A stretch of 64,000 nucleotides of DNA from the NCBI GenBank assembly GCA_938091335.1, contig CALLJG010000014.1, positions 1 to 64,000 of the forward strand. Reading direction: 5' to 3'. The position numbers and the translations under genes were made by a program. Shown one piece after another: positions 55,201 through 63,368 of the stretch. The DNA is from an uncultured Thermodesulfobacterium sp. (lineage in GTDB: Bacteria; Desulfobacterota; Thermodesulfobacteria; Thermodesulfobacteriales; Thermodesulfobacteriaceae). The first letter of the stretch is position 1; the number at the start of each line of letters is the position of its first letter. The notes beneath the pieces are model-generated. The model was given only the letters and a program-made list of their open reading frames with translations, was not told the DNA's origin and made no database searches.

Positions 55201-56308
55201 CTATTTCTCTTAAAGGAACAGGAACCTCCATACGAGAACGAGGATAATAAACACTTACCTCAGCTCCTAATCTTCTTAAAACCCTTGCAAGCTCAACTGC
55301 AGTATAACTACAACCAAGTATGGCGCATCTCTTTTTTTGATAATTTTGATAATAAGAAGGCTTTTCTTCTCCCTTATTAAACCGATAAAGAAATTCTAAC
55401 CCACTTTCTGCTAATTCTTCCCCCCTAAAACCAAAAAATTTTTCCTTTCTTGCCCCAACAGCAAGAAAAATAGCTTTAAACCCTTCCTTTTTTAAATCTT
55501 TAAGAGTAAAATCTTTACCCCAAACTTTTCTACCTTGAAATTTAATTCCCATCTTAAATATATTTTCTGTCTCTCTTCTTAGCACCTCTTTTGGCAATTT
55601 ATAAGTAGGAATACCGTATCTAAGTAATCCTCCAGGTTCCTCTTCTTTATCAAAGATAGTAACCTCATATCCTTTGAGTCTCAAAAAATAAGCACAACTT
55701 AACCCAGCTGGACCAGCTCCAACTATAGCTACCTTTATCCCGTTTAATTCTGGAAGATCTATAGGAAGCTCTCCAAACTCATAACAATAATCAGCAACAA
55801 ATCTTTTTAAATTATTGATAGCAACTGCTTGATCAACTAAAGCTCTTCTACAAACAGGCTCACAAAATCTGGGACAAACTCTTCCCACCGAAGCTGGAAG
55901 TGGAAGCTTTTCCTTTATCAAAGCCAAAGCAGCTTTAAAATCTCCTTTGGCTATAAAACCAATATAACCTTGAATATTTAAACCACCTGGGCAAGGAGTA
56001 TGACAAGGCGCCTTACAATCTCCATAATGATTGGCAATTAAATTTTCTAAAATTTTCCTTCTTATTTCCTTTAATTCAGGGGTAGTTGTCTCAACAAAAA
56101 TTTCCTTTTCAATTCTATATTCACAACTTCTAACAATACCTTCACCTTCAATCTTAACTACACATAAACCACAAGAATGAATAGGGGGGATCTTATCTCT
56201 TAAATAACATAAGGCAGGAATATAAATGCCTTCTTTTTTAGCTACTTCAAGTAAATTAGCCCCTTTCTCAACTAAAAGCTCTTTATTATCAACTTTAATT
56301 CTAATCAT
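52214..56308 (-). CDS. fdhA: Formate dehydrogenase fused to an NAD(P)H/FAD oxidoreductase
   Basis: 1364 residues in one chain. Order: 2Fe-2S ferredoxin (Cys34, 46, 49, 62); GltD-type Fe-S helical domain (CKAPCHTPCPGG and VCPRFCEPVC, residues 98-153); FAD/NAD(P)H domain (GAGPAG at 197, second nucleotide fold near 328, AGGDFIYGS near 471); two 4Fe-4S clusters (621-631 and 658-668); and the molybdopterin FdhA domain (Cys694, 697, 701, 728). The catalytic position is Cys821 (ARVCHAPSAMGLA), not selenocysteine. It would interconvert CO2 and formate with NAD(P)H and perhaps ferredoxin, the first step of the methyl branch. Downstream end of the acs cluster. Confidence 0.9.
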   Translation of the reverse strand: MIRIKVDNKELLVEKGANLLEVAKKEGIYIPALCYLRDKIPPIHSCGLCVVKIEGEGIVRSCEYRIEKEIFVETTTPELKEIRRKILENLIANHYGDCKAPCHTPCPGGLNIQGYIGFIAKGDFKAALALIKEKLPLPASVGRVCPRFCEPVCRRALVDQAVAINNLKRFVADYCYEFGELPIDLPELNGIKVAIVGAGPAGLSCAYFLRLKGYEVTIFDKEEEPGGLLRYGIPTYKLPKEVLRRETENIFKMGIKFQGRKVWGKDFTLKDLKKEGFKAIFLAVGARKEKFFGFRGEELAESGLEFLYRFNKGEEKPSYYQNYQKKRCAILGCSYTAVELARVLRRLGAEVSVYYPRSRMEVPVPLREIGYAEREGVKFVYVTAPWDLTKSNEKYRLILVRTSLTEKREIKFLFDTAFEETFDFVFRAWGEIPSEEFIKYGELEAKLEITPEGNIKVDSQTLQTNLEGIFAGGDFIYGSRTVIQAVASGRKAAQSISAFLEGKAIDKAPFSIKYDFTRGKRAEEFDSNFLDLFAPEERAKLKERDPELRIKDFEEVLIGLTPEEAVKEANRCLRCGCLGIHKCEFREIIIKEDINVTKARKRMKYPIQKEHLLIEVDLNKCIACERCVRICPYSAIFFKVVNKGKSTEYITFRFTEACINCGVCVDVCPTGALIKKDLLVPYNRKKAKAVKSVCSYCGTGCNITIWVKNGTILEITGRDLPPNYGFLCVKGMFGFEYYKSPDRLTKPLLRESTSEEFKEVSWDFALKFVAERFLNIKNKYGPQALGFLCSSKVSNEENYLMQKIARSIFKTNNIDNSARVCHAPSAMGLAATVGIGAACVNFDEILRAELLFLIGTNSFETHPIVSQKVIQALNNGAKCIVADPRRIYFADKANIFLPLRPGSNVPLLNGMAYVIIRDKLYNEEFIEKYVKNFEAYKHYILNEWNLAKASIYTGLKPFLIEEAAYLYAGAKSALILWGLGVSQHRSGTYAAMAAANLATLCGFWGKPGCGAMPLRGQNNVQGACDIGGLPHVLPGYQNYLDESVRLKFQEVWGTDLPTQEGKTLSTMLRDALSGKLKALYAMGYDIARSHGDLGQVWKALSNLEFLVVQDIFMPFSAKYAHVILPAACHFEKCGTFTNTERRVQLFEKAVVPPGEALPDWLILTKLAETLGVKWNYNSPEEILKEIGKVWQAWRGLSYERLSKIGIQWPCFDENHPGTPILFTSGFPKGKVHLAIVKYVPPFEEPTPEFPFILVTARKLEHYNVGSMTKRSKALTRVYSHPIIELNPEDAKRLKFLEGALVKVWNKRGEVFFRVKLNSRVPQGLLFTNFHFESALTNLLISPGLDELMETPEYKVSAVNIKLAE

Positions 56309-56332
56309 AATTAAATTCTTACTTTAATATAG

Positions 56333-57229
56333 CTATAAGTCAAGCCAAGATTCAGAGAATATGGTCTGCCCAGTTAAAACTTTAACAGTTTTATAAATTT
56401 CGAGTTCTTTGGGAGTGAGACTTTTAGGATCAGGATCATCTCCATCCATTATACGATGAACTAATGCTACCCAATTAGGATGTTGCCCTTTTGCAATTTC
56501 TACTAATTCTTTGTCATAGATATCAAGAATAGCACTATAAATATTGTATTTCATTAACATCATAAGTAAGACCCTATTTAAATAGGGTCTTAAACGGCTT
56601 GAAACCCCGTTTGAAACATTAGAAAGACCCACTATACTCTTTGCCCCAGGAGCAATATCTTCTAACATAGAAAGAAAAAGAAGACTCTCCTTGATTTGCT
56701 CAGCACCTAAAGTAATAGGAGTAATAATAGGATCAACCCAAATTTTTTCATTAGGAATTCCATATTCATTTAATCTCATAATTAAATCCACAGCTAAAGC
56801 TGCTCTTTCATTAGCATCTCTAGGTAAACCCTCAAGTCCCCAAAGTAAAGCTACTACTTCACAGCCCTTTTCTGCAGCAAAGGGACCAAGTTTTTCAAGT
56901 CGCTCTGGTTGAATAGAAACAGAATTTATCAAAATTTTGGAAGGATTTTTAGAGGCATTAACACCTGCTATAATAGCCTCTGGATTCGTTGTATCAAGAG
57001 AGATAGGGGTATCTACTATCTCTTCTACTATTTTTATAATCCAACTTGCAAGTTCTGGTCCGTCCTTTTTGGCAGGTCCTATATTTAAATCCAAATAATC
57101 TGCTCCAAGTGCTGTTTCTTCCTTTGCCATCTTTTGGATTGGTACAGGATTACGCTCTTTCATAGCCTGACCAGCCCTTTTACCCATAATATTTATACTT
57201 TCTGCTATACAAATTACTGTCTGAGCCAT
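56333..57229 (-). CDS. acsE: Methyl-THF:corrinoid iron-sulfur protein methyltransferase
   Basis: Moves the methyl group of methyl-THF to the cobalt of AcsCD. 298 residues with the pterin-binding TIM barrel: ESINIMGKRAGQAMKERNP, GADYLDLNIGPAKKDGPE, ISLDTTNPEAIIAG, ILINSVS, WVDPIITPITLG, and SIVGLSNVSNGVSSRL. It lies between the formate dehydrogenase (24-base gap) and acsC. Confidence 0.92.
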   Translation of the reverse strand: MAQTVICIAESINIMGKRAGQAMKERNPVPIQKMAKEETALGADYLDLNIGPAKKDGPELASWIIKIVEEIVDTPISLDTTNPEAIIAGVNASKNPSKILINSVSIQPERLEKLGPFAAEKGCEVVALLWGLEGLPRDANERAALAVDLIMRLNEYGIPNEKIWVDPIITPITLGAEQIKESLLFLSMLEDIAPGAKSIVGLSNVSNGVSSRLRPYLNRVLLMMLMKYNIYSAILDIYDKELVEIAKGQHPNWVALVHRIMDGDDPDPKSLTPKELEIYKTVKVLTGQTIFSESWLDL

Positions 57230-57252
57230 TCCATCCCCCTTTAATCAAAATT

Positions 57253-58623
57253 TTATGAAGCCTTCTTTAATTCTTGCAATTCTGCATATAATTTCCTTAA
57301 AGAAACAGATAAACCACTTGCCTCCCTTGGTCCAACTATAATTTCCCAGCCTGGTAACTCCTCTTCTAATTCCCCTTTAATCCCTGCTAAATATCCTGGA
57401 ATCTTAAGTTTTCTATGCTTTATCTTATTTTCTATCCCACATCTTTTAACAAATTCTGCAATACTATCAGCACCAAATTTCCCTGCTGCCCAAGCTGTAA
57501 GAACTGAAAGCCCATCAGTATTTTGAATAAGTAACCAGGTTGGAACCCTACTTCCCTCTATTTCTCCCTTCACAATAAAATAGGTTAAAGCAAAATTACA
57601 AGTAATAGCAACAGGAGAATATTCATCAGGCCCATTAATTGGATAAATTCCTTCCTCTACAACTAAGGGCTTCTGTGGATCAGTAAAAATATTCATTCTC
57701 TCAACCAATAAGTTAAATAAACTCTCAGCCCTAAGATCTGAAAAGATAATTATACTTGCATATTTAGCAATTAATAATCCTCCTAAGACACTCTCTAAAA
57801 GATAATCTTCTGTATATCTATAAGGAAAGGTTATCACAGGAAATCCAAAAGGTTTAAATCTCTTTTTTATGGCAGCTCTTCTAATAATTATTAAATCTTC
57901 AAAAAGCTCCTTCACCCCCAAAGCCCCTGAATCCAAAACCAAATCCTTTAAACCACTTTGAATACCTTTCTCAGCAAGTTCAATTAATTCATCTAAAGAG
58001 TTCGCAACCAGAGTTAAAGGGACGTTTTTTTCTTTAGCTAATTTAAACATTTCTTCATAGTTTTCTATACTCGCTCCATAAAGCAAAGGTTTAAAATCTT
58101 CACAAAAAGAGAGGACTTTTTCTAAAGATGGCACATCTGCAGAAAGAATAAGAGCCTTCTGAGGAAGTTCTTCTCTAACCCTCTTTACTAAATCTATAAA
58201 TTTTGATCCATCTACTTTTCCTTGTATAAAAATAACTTCTGGTTGAAGTTTTATCCCTATTCTATCCCAAATTAATCTCTTATAAAGCTCTATTCTTCTA
58301 GCTATTTCTGTCTCATCCATGTTTGTACTAATATAAGTTCCAATTAAAGGAGGATTTTCAAAACGCTTCTCATGTCTAAAAAGAACTGTCTCTCCTCCCA
58401 AGGAGTAAATATAGTCTCCTCCTCCAAGCTTTACAGTTCTAATAGGTGGAGCTGTGGCCTCAGCAATTTCTTCCACTACCTTAGGATCCACATAAGGACA
58501 AGCTGTAATTTCCGCTTGCCCAGCAGCTACTTTCATAGCAAAAGCTAAACAGGTAGGATAGCCACATTCATTACAGTTTTTTTTGGGTAGCTTAGCCAGA
58601 ATCTGAATTCCTGTAAGACCCAT
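57253..58623 (-). CDS. acsC: Corrinoid iron-sulfur protein, large subunit
   Basis: 456 residues. The N-terminal 4Fe-4S domain has Cys17, Cys20, Cys25 and Cys42 (NCNECGYPTC), followed by a TIM barrel (about 60-310) and a C-terminal B12-binding domain (about 320-456). It forms the CFeSP with AcsD, carrying the methyl group between AcsE and AcsB. Gaps of about 23 bases separate it from acsE and acsB, indicating one operon. Confidence 0.94.
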   Translation of the reverse strand: MGLTGIQILAKLPKKNCNECGYPTCLAFAMKVAAGQAEITACPYVDPKVVEEIAEATAPPIRTVKLGGGDYIYSLGGETVLFRHEKRFENPPLIGTYISTNMDETEIARRIELYKRLIWDRIGIKLQPEVIFIQGKVDGSKFIDLVKRVREELPQKALILSADVPSLEKVLSFCEDFKPLLYGASIENYEEMFKLAKEKNVPLTLVANSLDELIELAEKGIQSGLKDLVLDSGALGVKELFEDLIIIRRAAIKKRFKPFGFPVITFPYRYTEDYLLESVLGGLLIAKYASIIIFSDLRAESLFNLLVERMNIFTDPQKPLVVEEGIYPINGPDEYSPVAITCNFALTYFIVKGEIEGSRVPTWLLIQNTDGLSVLTAWAAGKFGADSIAEFVKRCGIENKIKHRKLKIPGYLAGIKGELEEELPGWEIIVGPREASGLSVSLRKLYAELQELKKAS

Positions 58624-58646
58624 CCCTTAATCCCTCTTCAAAAAAT

Positions 58647-60869
58647 TTATATTAAAGGTGGTAATTTTAACATAGGATGCTTTACCTTTTGTATCCAAGC
58701 TTTTACTTCTTCCTCAGTAACTGCAACAGTTTCGTCAGCGATTTTATCAATTAAATCAGAAACTCCAAGTTCTTCTGCTCTTTTCTGTAATTTCTCCCTC
58801 AATTCTTCTTTTAGCATCTTAGGCATCCAAACAACTCTAAGAAGTCCTTCCTCTGCAGATAAAAATTTAGGAGAAGTTATATAATGTTTTGAAATTCCCA
58901 CAAAACCAGGAGTTATTCGTCCTCCTCCTATCATACCTGCTAAAGTTGAAAATTTCATCCCGCTAGGTGTCATCTCCGTATATTCTCTATTTACTATCAT
59001 AATACCATTAATAGAAGGAAGTAAAGCTGCAATACCTTCCATACATCCACAAACTGTCATAGGATCAATTAAAATACTATATAGACTAACTCTCTCTATT
59101 GTTCCTCGAGAAGCCTGCTTAATAAATTCATTTATACCAGAAAACTGTCCTAACCTTTTATCAATTACCTTATCTTTAGAAATAGGCTGATTAGGTCCTA
59201 TGGGCTTGATCTGATAACAAGCCTTGGCATCAAGCCAATTATAAGCACCACATGGACCTATTCTCTCAGGTGTAATTATACACACATGGTTAGGAGCAAA
59301 ACTCTGACACAAAGTACAAGAATAAAAAACATCTACAGTTTCATCAGTAAGACCAGCAAGTTTTGCATCCCTTCTTTCATAAATACCTTTAGCTAATTCG
59401 ATAATTTCTCTTACCTTATCCTCTATGGTATAAATAATTACTTGACATTTATCTACAATAGCACCATATTCTTGCTTTAACTTAGCATAAAGAATACGAC
59501 CAATATGTTCAAACTTAAAACCTTTCCCCACAGCTTGTTTACTAATTCTTAACCACATAATATTTCTCTGACCAATATGCATAATCCCCTGAGCATAGTT
59601 TATTAAGTGATGGAACTGTCTCTCTAAAATAGCCTCAAAATCTTCCTGCATATTAACTCCTGCAACTTTCACTACTACTGCAAAGGGAAGAACATAAGGA
59701 GGTCCTTTGAGACCAAGTTTTTCTACATCACTTATTTCAGGTCCTATAACCTCAATCTTGCCATCCTCAACTTCCTCCAAAGGAGCAGAAACTAAAAACT
59801 CAACTGCAGGAGATCTTCCACCACCACACTCTAAATAAAGATCATCTTTTCTTACCCTTTCTCCCTCAAAAGCTGGAGCATAAGCTACTGGTATGTCAAG
59901 CTTGACAGCTGTAACTTTTAATCCTCTTACTTCAATGGCTCTATCTACAATTTCTGAATGAGATACTTTAGAAACTACATGCTCATATGTACAAACACCA
60001 AAGGGTTTAATCTCAGGAATATCCCAATCAGAAATTACAGGAAATCCCCAATTTATAGCTCCAGCTCCATTAGCATACCACTCATCAGATACAGAACCAA
60101 AGGTAATAACAAAAGCAAAAGTTCTATCTTTATTATAAAGAAGATTCCCTAAATAATCTCCAGGTTTAATTCCACCAAAAGACATAGCCACTCTACAAGC
60201 AAACCCAATAGCAAAAACAACTGAGGTATAATCTGGACCAAAGGGAATTAAGCGTGTAGGCCAACCCAGCTGAACACCAGCCTCTTTAAGTAGATAGGGC
60301 ATATAAATACCATTGGTTTGATCATGCATAAAGACATATAGATTCTTCTCTAATAGCTCTTGAGCAATTTTTTGGGCTATCTCTTTATTAGGAGGTGCTC
60401 CAAGAATAGCTGCAAAACCAGGTGCTGTCCCGTCCACAAACTCAACTCCCCTTTTCCTGAAAATTGTATCATCTGCAGCTCCAAGCCAAATATTATTTTC
60501 TAAAGGTTCTTCAGTTTTGGTGTATACATTGGGATTTTCTAAGTATTTTATAGCCTCTATTATTTCCTCTGCAAAAAATGTTGCCATCCCAGCATCAAGT
60601 ACAGGCCCTAAATAAGGAAGCCAAGTCCTCTCAGAAGGTATATCAGGTAGTAATCTCTTGGCTTCTTGAAGTACTTCTTCACAATCTCCTAAGCGCTTCA
60701 CAGGATATCCTAAGATTGCATAAATAATAGGTAAATAATAAGCAGTATTGGGGAAACCAATTTCAGCCTCTTTTCCAAACTTTTTTACAGCCTCCTCATA
60801 TTTTTCAAAAGCCCTCTCTACAATCTTATAAGCTCCTTTTATAGCAGCTGTTGCTATAATTTTAGACAT
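58647..60869 (-). CDS. acsB: Acetyl-CoA synthase (CODH/ACS alpha subunit)
   Basis: Joins CO, the methyl group from CFeSP and CoA into acetyl-CoA at the Ni-Ni-[4Fe4S] A-cluster. 740 residues, full-length bacterial type including the N-terminal CODH-contact domain. A-cluster ligands are seen at Cys518, Cys521, Cys530 and Cys540 (SCTLCQSFAPNHVC, GPCGAYNW) and the C-G-C motif Cys607/Cys609. Spacing is identical to the Moorella enzyme (offset 12). The CO dehydrogenase subunit is not in the window, so it must be encoded elsewhere. Confidence 0.96.
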   Translation of the reverse strand: MSKIIATAAIKGAYKIVERAFEKYEEAVKKFGKEAEIGFPNTAYYLPIIYAILGYPVKRLGDCEEVLQEAKRLLPDIPSERTWLPYLGPVLDAGMATFFAEEIIEAIKYLENPNVYTKTEEPLENNIWLGAADDTIFRKRGVEFVDGTAPGFAAILGAPPNKEIAQKIAQELLEKNLYVFMHDQTNGIYMPYLLKEAGVQLGWPTRLIPFGPDYTSVVFAIGFACRVAMSFGGIKPGDYLGNLLYNKDRTFAFVITFGSVSDEWYANGAGAINWGFPVISDWDIPEIKPFGVCTYEHVVSKVSHSEIVDRAIEVRGLKVTAVKLDIPVAYAPAFEGERVRKDDLYLECGGGRSPAVEFLVSAPLEEVEDGKIEVIGPEISDVEKLGLKGPPYVLPFAVVVKVAGVNMQEDFEAILERQFHHLINYAQGIMHIGQRNIMWLRISKQAVGKGFKFEHIGRILYAKLKQEYGAIVDKCQVIIYTIEDKVREIIELAKGIYERRDAKLAGLTDETVDVFYSCTLCQSFAPNHVCIITPERIGPCGAYNWLDAKACYQIKPIGPNQPISKDKVIDKRLGQFSGINEFIKQASRGTIERVSLYSILIDPMTVCGCMEGIAALLPSINGIMIVNREYTEMTPSGMKFSTLAGMIGGGRITPGFVGISKHYITSPKFLSAEEGLLRVVWMPKMLKEELREKLQKRAEELGVSDLIDKIADETVAVTEEEVKAWIQKVKHPMLKLPPLI

Positions 60870-60886
60870 ATCTCTATCACCTCTCT

Positions 60887-63355
60887 TTAACTTGAATTTA
60901 AGGCTGCAAAAAGCTTTTTACAAAGCTCTACAGATTTAGGATGCCTCATAATAAGTAAATCCCCACCTGCCAAAGCCAAAGTCACTCCTGTTAATGCTTC
61001 CATTAAAATACCCCTTCTTTCTGAATCACCCATTAAATCATCACTAGGAAGCCCTGCCTCTTTAGTTTTCCAAACCTCCTTTCCAATACTACAAATAAAA
61101 GGGACTTGAAGCTTTGTATCCTGTGCAAAAAGAGCTGCAAGCCTAATCCTTTCCATAACAGAATAAGTATACTCCAATCCATATCCTAAAGCTCCGATAG
61201 AAGGATCCATAAGAATTTTATCTAAAGATAGTCCCATATTTTCAATAAGAATGTTTAATTGTTTAGCTAAATTCACATCAATAGGAGTTGAGGCAATCAC
61301 AGGAGTATTATAGCCCATAGCAACAGCAGCTAAAGTCTTATAATTTGCCTCAACAACAGGCCCTAAAACTACCCCTCTTCCCCCAACTATATCTGCCAAA
61401 TCTCTCAAAACTTCTACATCTTTTTCTGCATTCCCAGAGCCCCAAACAATTAAAGGAACATCTACTGCTGAAAGTACCTTCTCTACTACTTTCTTTGCAT
61501 GATCTGCTGAAAGATCTAAATAATTAGGATCTGTTCCCAAAAGATATAAACATATAGCTTCTGCATCATATTCCTCTACACACTTCTTTGCCCATAGCCC
61601 AGGATCATAAAAAACATCACTAAAATACTTAGCTAAGCTCTCAGGCCAATCCTCAGGTTTTACATCAAGGATTTCCAAAGCAAACTTTACCCCATTTCTC
61701 ATCTCCCCCTCAAAATAATGAAAATTAAGTGCTGAAACCCCTCCTACCTTAATAACTTTCTCACCTTTCCCAATAACTACTTCTTTGATCTCAGCTGTAG
61801 ATTTTTCTATATATAAATCCTCTGCAATCTTTGAAGCTCTCTCCTTTAATGGCCTATAATCCCTCTTAAATTCTCCAATCTTAATTTCAACACCTTCTTT
61901 TTCTATAACAACAGGTTTCTCTTCTGCCTTTATCTCTGTAATAATCTCTTTTTCTACTTCAACTTTAGCCTCTTCTTTTACCTCTGCCTTAAACTCTTTT
62001 ATTATCTCTTCCTTTACTTCTTTCTCTTTATAGATAACAGGTTTTTCTTCAAGCCTTTCTTCAGGTCTTATCTCAGGAGACACTTCAGGTTTAGGCTCTT
62101 TTTCTATTTCTTCAACTTTTCTAACCTCTCTCATAACAGAAACTCTTCCTTTTTTCCCTAAAAACTCCTCTTCCAGCTTAGCAAGTGCCTCTTCCAAGGA
62201 TTCCATTCCTGCCTTTATATTTTTTAAACTTGCCTTTAAATCTGAAAGCACTTCAATCATAGTAGCTTGAGAAAACTTTTCTTGAGCCATTTCTGTCTCC
62301 AAAGGTATTTCTTTCTCAACTACTTTTTCAACTACTACTTCTATAGGTTTTTCAACAATTTTTTCAACCACTTTTTCTACTACTACTTCAACAGGCTTTT
62401 CTATCACCTTTTCCACCACAAAAGGTGGCTGAATCTCAGCAATCATCTCTCTAGGATATAGCCCTGCTCTTTTTACAATCTCAGGCACTGACTCTTCCCA
62501 TTCAATAGCCATTATGTGCACCCCTTTTACCCCAGGAATCTCCTTAAGCTGCTCAATTATATCTACTGCAATCCGAATTCCCTCTTCCCTTTTATCCTTA
62601 GCAGATTCAAGTCTTTTAATAATTTCATCAGGTACCTCCAAACCTGGTACATTGTATTTCATGTACTTAGCCATCCCTAAAGATTTAGGAGGTGTAACCC
62701 CTCCTAAAATATAGACTTGATCAAGAAGCCCTAAATCTCTACATCTCTCTATGAATTTTCTAAATTTCTCAACATTATAAATTATTTGAGTTTGAATAAA
62801 ACGAGCCCCAGCCTTTACTTTTTTTCCTAAACGATATGGTCTAAATTCAAAGGGATCTGCAAAGGGATTTTCCGCTGCTCCTAAAAAGAAATAAGGTCTT
62901 TTCCCTTTTATCTCTTCAGAATTATCAAATCTTCCTTCTATCAGACCCTTTACTAAATTTAAAAGCTGAATAGAATCTAAATCAAAAACTGGTTTTGCTT
63001 GGGGATGATTACCAAACTTAGGATGATCCCCTGTTAGACATAATAAGTTTTTAATTCCAAGTGCACTTGCCCCTAACAAATCTGCTTGAATGCCAATTCT
63101 ATTTCTATCTCTGCAAGTCATCTGTATAACTGGTTCTAATCCTTCAGACATAACCAAAATTGCTGAAGCCATACTGGAAACCCTAACTACTGCTGTCTGA
63201 CAATCTGTAATATTTACTGCATCTACATAACCTTTAAGGAGTTGAGCTTTTTTTCTTATAACTTCTCCATCTGCATTTCTTGGTGGCCCGATCTCAGCAG
63301 TTACAGCAAATTTCCCAGACTCTAAAATCTTCTGAAGTTGACTTTTTGTCTCCAA
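60887..63355 (-). CDS. acsD: MetF-AcsD fusion: methylene-THF reductase joined to the corrinoid protein small subunit
   Basis: 822 residues in one frame. Residues 1-305 are a complete MTHFR barrel (FAVTAEIGPPRNADGE, VNITDCQTAVVR, NLLCLTGDHPKFGNHPQAKP, VYILGGVTPPKS). Residues about 311-350 hold a V/E/K repeat (EKPVEVVVEKVVEK at 319 and EKPIEVVVEKVVEK at 335), about 355-400 a likely coiled coil, and 405-500 a Glu/Lys-rich spacer. Residues about 500-822 are AcsD (VSALNFHYFEGEMRN, LLGTDPNYLD, SAVDVPLIVWGSGN, LMDPSIGALGYGLEYTYSVMERIR). It would make methyl-THF and form half of the corrinoid protein. Between metV and acsB in the operon. No frameshift is needed. Confidence 0.92.
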   Translation of the reverse strand: METKSQLQKILESGKFAVTAEIGPPRNADGEVIRKKAQLLKGYVDAVNITDCQTAVVRVSSMASAILVMSEGLEPVIQMTCRDRNRIGIQADLLGASALGIKNLLCLTGDHPKFGNHPQAKPVFDLDSIQLLNLVKGLIEGRFDNSEEIKGKRPYFFLGAAENPFADPFEFRPYRLGKKVKAGARFIQTQIIYNVEKFRKFIERCRDLGLLDQVYILGGVTPPKSLGMAKYMKYNVPGLEVPDEIIKRLESAKDKREEGIRIAVDIIEQLKEIPGVKGVHIMAIEWEESVPEIVKRAGLYPREMIAEIQPPFVVEKVIEKPVEVVVEKVVEKIVEKPIEVVVEKVVEKEIPLETEMAQEKFSQATMIEVLSDLKASLKNIKAGMESLEEALAKLEEEFLGKKGRVSVMREVRKVEEIEKEPKPEVSPEIRPEERLEEKPVIYKEKEVKEEIIKEFKAEVKEEAKVEVEKEIITEIKAEEKPVVIEKEGVEIKIGEFKRDYRPLKERASKIAEDLYIEKSTAEIKEVVIGKGEKVIKVGGVSALNFHYFEGEMRNGVKFALEILDVKPEDWPESLAKYFSDVFYDPGLWAKKCVEEYDAEAICLYLLGTDPNYLDLSADHAKKVVEKVLSAVDVPLIVWGSGNAEKDVEVLRDLADIVGGRGVVLGPVVEANYKTLAAVAMGYNTPVIASTPIDVNLAKQLNILIENMGLSLDKILMDPSIGALGYGLEYTYSVMERIRLAALFAQDTKLQVPFICSIGKEVWKTKEAGLPSDDLMGDSERRGILMEALTGVTLALAGGDLLIMRHPKSVELCKKLFAALNSS

Positions 63356-63368
63356 AATAACCCTCCTC

